From Nitrobacter vulgaris (GTDB taxonomy: Bacteria; Pseudomonadota; Alphaproteobacteria; Rhizobiales; Xanthobacteraceae), in assembly GCF_002028545.1 (NCBI RefSeq), contig NZ_MWPQ01000044.1:1-64000 (forward strand): a stretch of DNA of 64,000 nucleotides, in the 5' to 3' direction. Shown here one piece after another: positions 16,017 to 23,970 of the stretch. Numbering within the stretch: the first letter of the stretch is position 1; every line of letters starts with the position of its first letter. Under the pieces are notes generated by a model. The model ran no database searches, was not told where the DNA came from, and saw nothing but the letters and a program-made list of their open reading frames with translations. Both the position numbers and the translations under genes were made by a program.

Positions 16017-17265
16017 GTCTCCTGCGGAATGCTTCGTTTACATCACGCTGCCCGGAGAAACGGAGTCCGTCACCGCTGGCAAGTTCGAACTGACGCAAGA
16101 CCGGCGCGGCAACGCGCTGGGGCGCTTCGTCTACGGCAAAACCTATCTTGCCCGTGGCAATGCGGTTGCGATCGACCCGATCGAACTCAAGCTTGCAGGC
16201 GATACTTATGAAACCGCGCGCCTGAACGGTGTGTTCGGCGCGCTGCGCGATTCCGGCCCTGACTACTGGGGCCGCCGCGTCATCGAAAAACATGCTGGGC
16301 AAGCGCAGCTCGGCGAGCTCGATTATTTGCTGTCCTCAGCTGATGACCGCGCGGGAGCGCTCGGCTTTGGCCTCGGCCAGCAGCCGCCTGCCCCCCGGCG
16401 CAAATTCAACAAAACTATTGAACTCGCAAAGCTTCAGGAAATCGCGGAAGCGTTGATGCGCGAGGAGGATGTTAAAACCGAGGAAGCCGCTCAGGTTCAG
16501 GATCTGATGCTGATCGGCACCTCGATGGGCGGTGCGCGCCCCAAAGCCGTCGTCGAAGACGATCAAGGCCTTTGGGTCGCAAAATTCAACCGCCCCGACG
16601 ACCGCTGGAACAACACCCGGGTTGAGCACGCGATGCTTGAGCTCGCAAAAAGCTGCGGCATCAGCGTAGCCGCAAGCCGCGTCGAAACCATCGCCGGAAA
16701 GGATGTCCTGCTGGTCAAACGCTTCGACCGCGAAAACACCGCCCAAGGTTACACGCGCGCGCGCATGATCAGCGGCCTCACCTTGCTGCGCGCCGACGAA
16801 GCGCCTGAAGCACGAGAGCGCTGGTCATACGTTCTTATGGCGGAAGAACTACGCCGCGTCGTCGCCGAGCCCAAACGGGACGCTCCCGAGCTGTTCCGGC
16901 GCATGGTATTCAACGCGCTGATCTCGAACATCGATGATCATCCGCGCAACCATGCGCTGATCGCAAAGGACCGCGACTGGAAACTCTCACCAGCCTATGA
17001 TCTCACGCCGTCACCCGTGATCGCGCAGGACCGCCGCGACCTCGCGATGGATATCGGCGATCAGGGCCGCTTTGCGAGCGCAAACAATCTCCTGTCCCAG
17101 CACACAAGATTTTTGCTGGAGCCAGAGGATGCAATGACGATCGTTTCAAAGATGACCGAACAGGTAAAAGCAAGCTGGTACGACGTTGCCCGCGCCCAAG
17201 GCGTCACCGAAAAGGATGCTGAAACCATCCGCGGCGCGTTCCTATATGAAGGATTCTCCCGCTGA
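16006..17265 (+). CDS. hipA: HipA-like serine/threonine kinase toxin
   Basis: HipA kinases phosphorylate targets such as glutamyl-tRNA synthetase and induce dormancy. From ATG 16006 the product is about 419 residues. It has the HipA N-terminal subdomain (GRFVYGKTYLARGNAVAIDP), a glycine-rich loop GTSMGGARPKAVVE near residue 172, a catalytic NIDDHPRNHAL near 307 and the metal-binding LSPAYDLTPS near 328. All key residues appear intact. The long N-terminal extension of the same frame (from 15679) lies inside hipB and is not coding. Confidence 0.92.
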   Translation: MTSKSPAECFVYITLPGETESVTAGKFELTQDRRGNALGRFVYGKTYLARGNAVAIDPIELKLAGDTYETARLNGVFGALRDSGPDYWGRRVIEKHAGQAQLGELDYLLSSADDRAGALGFGLGQQPPAPRRKFNKTIELAKLQEIAEALMREEDVKTEEAAQVQDLMLIGTSMGGARPKAVVEDDQGLWVAKFNRPDDRWNNTRVEHAMLELAKSCGISVAASRVETIAGKDVLLVKRFDRENTAQGYTRARMISGLTLLRADEAPEARERWSYVLMAEELRRVVAEPKRDAPELFRRMVFNALISNIDDHPRNHALIAKDRDWKLSPAYDLTPSPVIAQDRRDLAMDIGDQGRFASANNLLSQHTRFLLEPEDAMTIVSKMTEQVKASWYDVARAQGVTEKDAETIRGAFLYEGFSR

Positions 17266-17274
17266 CCTTGCCCT

Positions 17275-17372
17275 GCGCGAGGGATCGTCACCGACTGGCC
17301 GAGACTACGAAGGAGGCTCGGGGCGGAACGCCTAGAGCCCGGTTCAACGGAACGCGCTCTAAAAGAGCGAAA
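17275..17372. repeat. Duplicated noncoding element, copy B, with hairpin
   Basis: Second copy of the element at 9168-9258. It starts GCGCGAGGGATCGT ten bases after the hipA stop and reaches CCTAGAGCCCGGT (17331-17343). It is followed by a short hairpin CGCTCT-AAA-AGAGCG (about 17354-17368), at the place where copy A also has a hairpin. In this position it may act as terminator or transcript-stability element of hipBA. Confidence 0.6.
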
Positions 17373-17430
17373 GCTCTTCGTATGCCGTTATCATCACACC
17401 ATCTCGCAAACCGGAACCACCTCTCAACAC

Positions 17431-18423
17431 TTACAAGGAGAACGGTTTCACCCCCCACGGCTGAACCATTTTTTGGTTCGCGCTATCGATCACGATAAGA
17501 TTCAAATTCGGATTGTCTGGAAACTTTATCAGCGGGACGTAAAAGCTCTCACGTCGGCAGTCCTTAAGCTCGATTTCGAAGAGCTGCCTGAATAGTGACG
17601 ATATTGTTCCGCCTTCGTTATACAAAGGATATGGACTGAAACGCACACTGAACATTACTAGATTGGCCGCAACAGCATCGATGCAGTTTTTCAGCGTTGC
17701 TTTGTCGAAATGCGTTTTGCGATCATGCTTTGTTTGGTTGTAGCCGTCATACCATGGAAGTGACTTAGTCGGCTGTGCCGCGGTCCAACCATGGAACGGG
17801 CGCGATGGTGCGACGCCTGGGAAAGCCTTTAGCGTCAGCTGAAACTCACTAAGGAAAAGCGGAGCCAGAAGTTTCACGTAGTCGCCGGTAGTGAAGTCTT
17901 TGCCAGCTGGCGCGGCGTCTGCCTCGCGCATATAGCGGGTCCACGCATTCTCAAGCTCAGTACAGGCGAGGATAAGAAGCTCGCGGGTTTTGTGGCTATA
18001 GGTACTAAGGCTTGCGGGGCCAGGCTCAACGTAGAGAAACAATTCGTCCAGTCGATCGAGTAGCAGCCTCATTGACTGAAGTGCTTCGTGCCGGTCACTG
18101 TCGGTCGTTGCTAGCGCCGTGCGTATGTCATCGTAAAGAAACACGCCAGGTCGCCAGACTCCGGCAACCGTTTCCCCGACTTCCCGAGCACCAGCGACAA
18201 CGTCCGTTGCGCCGAAAGTGGCAGTTATCCAATCGGCGATTGTCCCGGATTTTCCCTCCGTTGTTGTAAGACCAGACGAGATGACCCAGAGACCGCTATC
18301 GCGTCCATAGAAGTGTACGAAGTGCTCGTCGATTTCGTAGGCATACCCCATCGGTTCGGTCTGATGCAGTGGCGGACTGACATTCACCTTGGAGAGTGTG
18401 TTCTTGTAAATGAACGGTTTCAA
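17431..18423 (-). CDS. Unrecognised 330-aa protein with a YNxxKHDR motif
   Basis: A soluble 330-residue protein that I cannot assign. The most distinctive segment is SLPWYDGYNQTKHDRKTHFD around residue 225. A W..YN..KH.R signature of this kind appears in helical HEPN-like and other uncharacterised island-borne proteins, but the domain call is tentative. It has no signal peptide or membrane helix. The gene lies between the hipBA module and the 3' end of tRNA-Leu, 67 bp from the tRNA, a typical cargo position. Upstream sequence and operon partners are absent. Confidence 0.6.
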   Translation of the reverse strand: MKPFIYKNTLSKVNVSPPLHQTEPMGYAYEIDEHFVHFYGRDSGLWVISSGLTTTEGKSGTIADWITATFGATDVVAGAREVGETVAGVWRPGVFLYDDIRTALATTDSDRHEALQSMRLLLDRLDELFLYVEPGPASLSTYSHKTRELLILACTELENAWTRYMREADAAPAGKDFTTGDYVKLLAPLFLSEFQLTLKAFPGVAPSRPFHGWTAAQPTKSLPWYDGYNQTKHDRKTHFDKATLKNCIDAVAANLVMFSVRFSPYPLYNEGGTISSLFRQLFEIELKDCRRESFYVPLIKFPDNPNLNLIVIDSANQKMVQPWGVKPFSL

Positions 18424-18544
18424 AAACGTATCTCTTCTAAGGTTGCCGCTGACGACGTCATAAAGATAGCCTTCGTCGAGATTGGAAAATTGGTGCGGGC
18501 GGCCGGAATCGAACCGGCACAGGCCTTACGGCCCTACGGATTTT

Positions 18545-18763
18545 CATACCACTTCGGCTTTCACCGCCGCCCTATGGCGTTTGTGGTCTGGACTATCCCT
18601 TCACCGTGGCGCGTGCGCGCTGTAGGTGCTGCCCGTCTAGTCTCTACACCTTCACCTTCAAGGATATTGAAGGAGCTTGGCTCGGGATTGCCATTTGAAA
18701 GGTTTCCCCGACTTTGAGCAGTTCTGCATCTGCGGTTTCCCGTAGAGCACTCAGGCCTTGTTC
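18545..18763 (-). ncRNA. Group I self-splicing intron (219 nt) in trnL-UAA
   Basis: The insert begins right after the exon U (CTT) and ends in G before AAAATCCGT, as group I introns require. It has the conserved core blocks in order: GGGGAAACC, GGCAATCCCGAGCCAAGC (P4 region), GTAGAGACTAGACGGGCAGC (P7/P3 region) and GGGATAGTCCAGACC (3' P7 region). These closely parallel the cyanobacterial trnL-UAA intron, including the insertion site, suggesting subgroup IC3. It has no reading frame and so no homing endonuclease. Splicing should be autocatalytic with a guanosine cofactor. Confidence 0.9.
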
Positions 18764-18791
18764 AAGTCCGTTGCGTCTACCAGTTTCGCCA
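18764..18791. repeat. Attachment-type direct repeat, copy within tRNA-Leu exon 1
   Basis: 28 nt spanning tRNA positions 8-35 (plus strand AAGTCCGTTGCG through TTTCGCCA). It matches 20266-20293 at 27 of 28 positions and ends exactly at the 5' splice site. The two copies bracket the integrase gene, so they probably are attL/attR-type cores. Confidence 0.75.
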
Positions 18792-18859
18792 CGCCCGCAC
18801 AGCCTTCATCTATAGCGAAGGGATCGGAGTCGGAAAAGCTGTTTATTCACATGATATTG

Positions 18860-20116
18860 TTATGGTTTCTTCGTCGGAGCCTTCGCACGCCGTACTCCGG
18901 GCCTCGCATCGCGCTTTGAGCTGACCTTGTTCGGCTCCGGCTCGGGCAATGCCACCGCCTTCTTCACCGGCTTTTGCTTCCTGACATTGATCGCGGTCGT
19001 ATCCAGCGTATTGACGAGATGCGAGGCGTAATATTTCTCGATCATCTCGACGCTGGTGCGGCAGTTTTTCGCGATCTGGTAGATGTCAGCGCCCTCCATC
19101 AGTCGCAGGCAGATGTAGGTATGGCGCAGGCTGTAGGCAGTGCGCGACTGACCATCCCGGTCGGTCTTGAGGTTCAGCTCATTCAGCACATTGTTGAATA
19201 TTTCTTTTTGACGCTTCGGAAAAATGAGGTCGGACGGCTCGGGTTTATTGCGCCTTACCAGCCGCCGGTAGGGTTCGACTGCGCCCGGCATACTCTTGCA
19301 ATAACCAATGCCGCGCTTGCCGCGCACCTCGATCTCCAGGATGGTTTCATCCAGCCCGTCATCATGCGCTATTTTTACATCGCGGTATTGAAGCCGCCAG
19401 GCTTCATCGGGGCGCAGGCCGGTATTGGCCATGAACAGCACGAAGTCATGAAGCTGTTCGCTTTCCTTTTTGAATCTCTTCTTCTTTGGATTTTTCGCGC
19501 GCTCGCGGGTTGCCTCGTACAACTGCTTGTACTCGTCCGGCGAGAACCAGGCGCGGTGAGAGATTTTGCCTGACGCTTTGTACGGTTCCGACAGGTCAGG
19601 CATCAGGCGGAGCCAGCCGTGGCGTACGGCTGATTTCAGCACCTGCCTGATCACCACCACCTCCTGGTGGATGGTGTTGCGGGCGGGGGGTGCTCCCCAC
19701 CTCGCGATCGCCTTTTCATGGCGATGAATGCGGTATTCCTGCAGGAGGCCCGGGGTGATTTCAGAGAGGCCTTTATCGCCCATGAAGGGCAGGATGTGAT
19801 TATCGAGACGCGTCCTGTGCGCCTCGACATAGATCTTGCTGCGTTGACCTTCGGTCAGAACTTTGAATTCACGGTAGAACTGCTCTGCTGCGAATTCGAA
19901 TGATTTCTCATTGCCGCGCAGCTCGCCTTTGATGAGCTTGCCCTTGAGGGTGAGATACCAGTCTTCTGCAAAGTCTTTTGCCTGAGCGAGGCTCTCCTGC
20001 TTGGTGCTGACGCGGTGATTGCGTCCTGCGAGGAACGTCGCGCACTGCCAGAAGCGTGCGCTTTCCTCGCGTTTGTAAACATGGAGTCTACCTCCCATGA
20101 GTTCGTGATTTGCCAT
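18860..20116 (-). CDS. int: Tyrosine recombinase/integrase
   Basis: A 418-residue phage-type integrase. The N-terminal arm-binding and core-binding regions (residues 1-170) include EAHRTRLDNHILPFMGDKGL. The catalytic domain has Arg in FMANTGLRPDEAWRL (about residue 237), RHTYICLRL (about 331) and the nucleophile Tyr in EMIEKYYASH (about 360). The C-terminus is a basic tail. The gene ends 61 bp from the 5' end of tRNA-Leu and is flanked by two copies of a tRNA-derived repeat. Start is the ATG at 20116. It should catalyse integration and excision at the tRNA 5' half; a directionality factor is not seen. Confidence 0.92.
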   Translation of the reverse strand: MANHELMGGRLHVYKREESARFWQCATFLAGRNHRVSTKQESLAQAKDFAEDWYLTLKGKLIKGELRGNEKSFEFAAEQFYREFKVLTEGQRSKIYVEAHRTRLDNHILPFMGDKGLSEITPGLLQEYRIHRHEKAIARWGAPPARNTIHQEVVVIRQVLKSAVRHGWLRLMPDLSEPYKASGKISHRAWFSPDEYKQLYEATRERAKNPKKKRFKKESEQLHDFVLFMANTGLRPDEAWRLQYRDVKIAHDDGLDETILEIEVRGKRGIGYCKSMPGAVEPYRRLVRRNKPEPSDLIFPKRQKEIFNNVLNELNLKTDRDGQSRTAYSLRHTYICLRLMEGADIYQIAKNCRTSVEMIEKYYASHLVNTLDTTAINVRKQKPVKKAVALPEPEPNKVSSKRDARPGVRRAKAPTKKP

Positions 20117-20260
20117 AATGCACGGCGTCCTGATGCGCCTTACAGTGCAACTTTGTGTAATCTATGTGTAATTATATCAGGAGGGGTTCAGGCGGGCAAG
20201 AAAATATCAAGCTATTGATGTTATTGTCTTATTTGATCATGAATTCCGTAAATTACTACA

Positions 20261-20340
20261 ATTTTAAGTCTGTTGCGTCTACCAGTTTCGCCATGGGGGC
20301 AGTGATTTGAGTCCCTTGCGTTTACCGATTCCGCCATGCC
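20261..20340 (-). repeat. Two tandem tRNA-Leu 5'-half fragments (attachment-site remnants)
   Basis: On the minus strand, 20336-20305 reads as tRNA-Leu position 8 through a CAA-type anticodon loop (TGGCGGAATCGG, then AAGGGACTCAAAT). 20293-20261 reads as position 8 through a UAA-type anticodon loop (TGGCGAAACTGG, then ACAGACTTAAAAT). Each is about 32-33 nt, starts at the same tRNA position and stops at the same place, after AAAT. Neither has matching acceptor or 3' sequence, so they are not tRNA genes. The second continues through the exon junction without the intron. No gene lies between the integrase and 20456. Confidence 0.7.
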
Positions 20341-20455
20341 TGTGCGCTTTCTTTTCAAACACTTAGTGGGGAAATGCAATGGCGGTATTGCAAAACAGCT
20401 CGCGCGTTCTGCAAATGCGTTCACTCGGTGATGAAATGAGGCAGGAGACGAACCC

Positions 20456-20854
20456 ATGATCCCAACCGACGATGTGACCAACCTGGTGGAGCGGTTGCGG
20501 CAAGACGCCGAGATGCTCAAGGACGGCTACCAGAGAAACCTCACCGAGCTTTGGCACGGCGTCGTCGTGAAGGATGCCGCAAAAGCTTGTGAAGCAGCTG
20601 CCGACCTCATCGAAGCCCAGATCCAGGCACTGAGCAATGCCAAAGCGGAATGGGATGCATTGGATCAATCTCACCGATCTATCGGCGAGCAACTCGGCCA
20701 CGAAGGAAGGCGTCGCATCGCCGCCGAAACCAGGCTGAAGGAGGCCGAGAAGGTGATCGAGTTGGTCGCGGCGATGCGAATTAACAACTCCGAGCAGATT
20801 CGACTGGTTACGCGCGCTCGCACGTTTCTCGCTCCAACGGAGAAACAAAAATAA
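20456..20854 (+). CDS. Hypothetical helical protein, phage-like
   Basis: A 132-residue protein, MIPTDDVTNLVERLRQDAEM then long amphipathic helices with KACEAAADLIEAQIQALSNA and a basic C-terminal half. It resembles small early-region phage proteins (Ea22/Ead type) in composition and layout, but no family is certain. An AGGCAGGAG site precedes ATG 20456. It lies immediately beyond the tRNA-fragment boundary and may be a prophage leftover. Confidence 0.6.
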   Translation: MIPTDDVTNLVERLRQDAEMLKDGYQRNLTELWHGVVVKDAAKACEAAADLIEAQIQALSNAKAEWDALDQSHRSIGEQLGHEGRRRIAAETRLKEAEKVIELVAAMRINNSEQIRLVTRARTFLAPTEKQK

Positions 20855-20873
20855 CAAAAAAGCGTCGCGGGTG

Positions 20874-21479
20874 TTACGCAGCGCTCTTTCGTTGCAGCGC
20901 CTCGCGGACAAGCGGCAGGCGGTCGTTGCCGAAATACATATCGGTCTTGCTAAGAAAGATCGTCGGCGATCCGAACGCGCCACGCGCGATCGCCTCGTCG
21001 GTATTAGCCTTGAGTTCGTTCTTGATGCCCTCATCTCCAATGCCGGTCAGAAGCTTTTCAGGGTCGATGTCGAGCGACCTGCAAATCTCGGCCAGCACCG
21101 GCTCACGCGAGATGTCCTTGTCATCGCGCCAATAGGCTTCAAACACCGATCTGGCGAACGGCACCATCGCGTCGTTGCCAAGCCAGAGACAGCCGCGCAT
21201 GGCTTTGATGCTGTTTACGGGGAACACAGTCGGCGGTATCTTGATCGCAAGTCCCGCCAACCGCGCCCAATCCGCGAGATCTTTCTTCATGTAGCGAACC
21301 TTCGCCGCCACCGGATTTTCCCGCGAGGCATAGACGCTCGGGTTGATGGCATTGAATATTCCGCCGACCAAAACCGGCCGCCACGAAATCTGCTCACCGA
21401 ACTCCTTTGCCAGCGGCTGGATGTTGTGGAAAGCGAGATAGGTCCAGGGACTGGAGCAATCGAAGAAGAATTCGATCAT
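20874..21479 (-). CDS. 2-hydroxychromene-2-carboxylate isomerase family protein
   Basis: A 201-residue DsbA-fold/kappa-GST-like protein. It begins MIEFFFDCSSPWTYLAFHNI, where the SSPWTY segment is the family's glutathione-binding active-site region. It contains RPVLVGGIFNAINP near residue 35, and ends with the cis-Pro region GAFGSPTIFLSKTDMYFGND. Family members isomerise aromatic-degradation intermediates or act as glutathione transferases. No naphthalene genes are adjacent, so the substrate is unknown. It probably belongs to the core chromosome. Confidence 0.88.
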   Translation of the reverse strand: MIEFFFDCSSPWTYLAFHNIQPLAKEFGEQISWRPVLVGGIFNAINPSVYASRENPVAAKVRYMKKDLADWARLAGLAIKIPPTVFPVNSIKAMRGCLWLGNDAMVPFARSVFEAYWRDDKDISREPVLAEICRSLDIDPEKLLTGIGDEGIKNELKANTDEAIARGAFGSPTIFLSKTDMYFGNDRLPLVREALQRKSAA

Positions 21480-21584
21480 GGACTGCTTCCTTTATTTTCG
21501 TGCCACGGCTTGGCCCGACCATCCCTGTCTTGTCAACTATGGCTCAAGATCAACGTGAAGGCGGACATGATGTCACAACATTGA

Positions 21585-22069
21585 TCAATAGGATTGAATC
21601 GTCACACTTTCATGCAGCTTCACACGATAGCCGGCCTGCAATGCGCGCATGGTGGATGGTGGCGTGATCAACCGGGGGCCTGCAAGCGGCAAGCTCGCCT
21701 CGCAATAGCCATCAAAGCTCCACAGCAACGGTCGTGCACCCACAATCAAATAATTTTGTTCACCCGCGCGCACCATCGCTCCGTCCGGCAATTCGTTGAT
21801 CGGCATCGAAAGCGAATGCAGTCGCTTCGTGCGGCCATCGAGCCGTTCCACGTGAAGAACTGCGTCTATTGAAGGCGCTGACGCATAGCGGGCACGATTG
21901 CCTCGTTTCCACGCGGCACGAAACGCATTTGCATCCGCGCGCCGGCAATGGAAGCACGGGCGGTGTCCGCCGGATCGTGAATGATTCCACGGTTGCCGGT
22001 GAAGGCGCCGCGCTGCGACACCGCGACAATGTCGCCTGAAGGCATGACACGGTTTTGCAAAGGATGCAT
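21585..22069 (-). pseudogene. Internally deleted, frameshifted gene of a conserved HRPCxxC family
   Basis: The N-terminus starts at ATG 22069 (MHPLQNRVMPSGDIVAVSQR, then GAFTGNRGIIHDP). Near 21970 coding switches frame to GGHRPCFHCRRADANAFRAAW, then IDAVLHVERLDGRTKRLHSL, LPDGAMV and LITPPSTMRALQAGYR, ending at 21585. I recall a conserved protein with both parts in this order but with about 45-50 more residues between HDP and HRPCF. If that is right, a deletion removed the middle and shifted the frame. The HRPCxxC motif may bind metal. Function of the family is unknown to me. Confidence 0.65.
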
Positions 22070-22131
22070 GAACCTTTCGAACCATGACGTGAGTTTTCTT
22101 GACCTGTTGCCGGCGAGAACGATGAAGAATT

Positions 22132-22638
22132 CTATGCTGCGCCGTCACGCAACGGCGGGGCGAAGGCAAGGTCGAGATCCCACGGGAAATAAATCCAGGT
22201 GTCCTGCGAAACCTCGGTGATAAACGTGTCAACCAACGGTTTGCCGAGGGGCTTGGCGTAGACGGTAGCGAAATGTGCGTCCGGAATCATGCTCCGCACG
22301 ACTCGCGCTGTAGCGCCGGTATCGACAAGATCGTCGACAATCAGAAGATCCTTGCCGGTGCCGCCGCCGAGTTTCGCGGTCGCATCTGAGATGCCTTTCA
22401 GCACTTTCAGTTCGCCTTTGCGGATATGGTCGTAGCTTGTGACACACACCGTGTCGATCACGCGGACGCCGAGTTCGCGCGCCACGATCGCTGCCGGGAC
22501 GAGACCACCGCGGGTGATAGCGACCACTGCATGGAAGGGTCCTGTCTCGTTCAGCCGCCAGGTCAGCGCGCGGCAGTCACGATGAAACTGGTCCCAGGAC
22601 ACCGGAAAAGCCTTGTTGGGCGTTTTGTTAGCAGTCAC
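22132..22638 (-). CDS. gpt: Xanthine-guanine phosphoribosyltransferase
   Basis: Salvages xanthine and guanine with PRPP to XMP and GMP. The PRPP-binding motif [16 protein letters not shown] is intact, as are the [18 protein letters not shown] loop and the C-terminal IYFPWD(L). From the GTG at 22638 the product is 168 residues, the normal Gpt length. The frame continues upstream to a TTG at 22725, but that extension has no similarity that I recognise. Confidence 0.9.
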   Translation of the reverse strand: MTANKTPNKAFPVSWDQFHRDCRALTWRLNETGPFHAVVAITRGGLVPAAIVARELGVRVIDTVCVTSYDHIRKGELKVLKGISDATAKLGGGTGKDLLIVDDLVDTGATARVVRSMIPDAHFATVYAKPLGKPLVDTFITEVSQDTWIYFPWDLDLAFAPPLRDGAA

Positions 22639-22738
22639 TTGGTGGTTTCCGTCACAAGTCTTTTTGCAAGAGCAGAAATCTCGCTCATCATATCCAGAAT
22701 TTTTGGTCTGAGTGCGAGACGCCAAACCGATGGGCCAT

Positions 22739-23479
22739 TTACTGAGGCACTTTGAGTGCCGTCAGCATCGCTCTGATTGCGTCCATTGCCGCCGTCAGCT
22801 TGGCCTGATCGCGGGATCGCACCACAAGGCTCGTGTTCGGCTTGCCGTTTTCGTCGAGGAAGGGATAACTGCCGATGGTGGTGTCCGGGTGCGCCTCGGC
22901 GATCTCGCGCAGCGGCGTGCCGATGTCACCTTCCCGGCAATTGCCGCGCACCGATTCCGACAGCATCCGCTCGCCCACCTGCAGCGACGGCGCGACGATA
23001 TCCATCATCGCTTGCATGATCGATGGCACTCCCGCCATGACAATGACATTGCCGATCCTGAAACCGGGCGCCAGAATGGTTGCGCTCTGAATCGGTTCGG
23101 ACCCCCGGGGAAGGCGCGCCATCCGCAACCGCGCCTCATTCAACTCGCCGGGCTTCTGGTAACGCTCCTTGAAACGCGCCACCACCTCGGGATGATAATC
23201 GATGCTGACGTCCAAGGCTTTCGCGATACTGTCGGCGGTGATGTCGTCATGCGTGGGGCCGATGCCTCCGGTCGTGAAGACGTAGGTGTAACGCGCGCGA
23301 AGCGCGTTCAACGCCGCGACGATATCGGACTCATTGTCGGCAACGATGCGTACCTCCTTGAGGTCAATTCCGATATTGGTCAGGTATTCCGCAATGAATC
23401 CGATGTTCTTGTCCTTCGTCCGGCCGGACAAGATTTCGTCTCCGATCACTAAAACGCCCGCGGTGACAATATCACCCAT
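22739..23479 (-). CDS. CinA/MoaB-type molybdopterin-binding-domain protein
   Basis: 246 residues from ATG 23479 with GAGAGG just upstream. It has the MoCF-binding fold motifs [19 protein letters not shown] and [20 protein letters not shown], with [11 protein letters not shown] later. This is the N-terminal half of CinA (competence/damage-inducible protein A), without the deamidase domain. Members of this stand-alone type may hydrolyse ADP-ribose or nucleotide pyrophosphates. Substrate is not shown by sequence. It is on the same strand as gpt, 100 bp upstream. Confidence 0.88.
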   Translation of the reverse strand: MGDIVTAGVLVIGDEILSGRTKDKNIGFIAEYLTNIGIDLKEVRIVADNESDIVAALNALRARYTYVFTTGGIGPTHDDITADSIAKALDVSIDYHPEVVARFKERYQKPGELNEARLRMARLPRGSEPIQSATILAPGFRIGNVIVMAGVPSIMQAMMDIVAPSLQVGERMLSESVRGNCREGDIGTPLREIAEAHPDTTIGSYPFLDENGKPNTSLVVRSRDQAKLTAAMDAIRAMLTALKVPQ

Positions 23480-23670
23480 CACCTCTCCTCGCCGTCAGCA
23501 GGTACTTGTCCCTCGCCCGGAACCTGCCGCTTCATGGCGAACCCGCCGCATCATTGCGGAGCGTACGGCGCGCATTCGGGATCATCACATGACGCGCAGC
23601 CGCGCCAGCGTCAAGACGTGCGCCTTGACTGCGCAACAACAGAGGCCGCAGCGCTCCATCGTCAAGGCCC

Positions 23671-23970
23671 TCAATGCAGACAGAACACGCCATCCACCGC
23701 GCGCAATTCAGCAGGCTTGATCAGCCTCGAATGCGCGACCGTCACCGAAACCAGCGGTCCATCGAGTTGCTTCTCCCAAAAAGCGAGGAAGTCGCACAAC
23801 ACCGGAAATTTCGGGAACATGTCGTAATTCTGCCAGACGTAGCTCTGCAATAACCACTGGCGATCGGGGCGGCGGTACAGGATCTCGGCCGTCGTCAGGC
23901 CATAGCCGAGCACTTGCTTACGAAAATCATCCGAAACGCCGCGGGACTGCACGTCATGCTTCGTGACCAT
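23671..23970 (-). CDS. usg: Usg family protein
   Basis: A 99-residue protein whose central segment (LGYGLTTAEILYRRPDRQWL, then LQSYVWQNYDMFPKFPVLCDFLAFWEKQL) matches the alphaproteobacterial Usg family, named for an ORF upstream of trpF. The C-terminal VTVAHSRLIKPAELRAVDG fits too. The start at 23970 is supported by AAGGAGG. Molecular role unknown. It is divergent from groESL. Confidence 0.82.
   Translation of the reverse strand: MVTKHDVQSRGVSDDFRKQVLGYGLTTAEILYRRPDRQWLLQSYVWQNYDMFPKFPVLCDFLAFWEKQLDGPLVSVTVAHSRLIKPAELRAVDGVFCLH

Larger units (their letters stand above)
18491..18798 (-). tRNA. trnL-UAA: tRNA-Leu(UAA) gene interrupted by a group I intron
   Basis: Exon 1 (18798-18764, 35 nt) begins GCGGGCGTGGCGAAACTGG and ends in the anticodon stem and loop ACGGACTT. 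Exon 2 (18544-18491, 54 nt) begins AAAATCCGTAGGG, then has a class II variable arm, the T-loop GGTTCGATTCC, the acceptor strand CGCCCGCA and an encoded CCA. Joined, they give an 89-nt tRNA with acceptor pair GCGGGCG/CGCCCGC, anticodon stem ACGGA/TCCGT and loop CTTAAAA, that is anticodon UAA. The intron splits the anticodon after its U. A TATAGA box at 18809-18814 lies about ten bases upstream, in DNA next to the integrase gene. Confidence 0.93.

Noticed and set aside
20261..20340. Functional tRNA genes
   Set aside because: The two tRNA-Leu-like pieces lack 3' halves and matching acceptor strands, so they cannot form tRNAs.
1..20340. Type IV secretion (VirB/Trb) genes
   Set aside because: Searched by eye for VirB4/TrbE-type ATPases and other channel genes; none found in the window.
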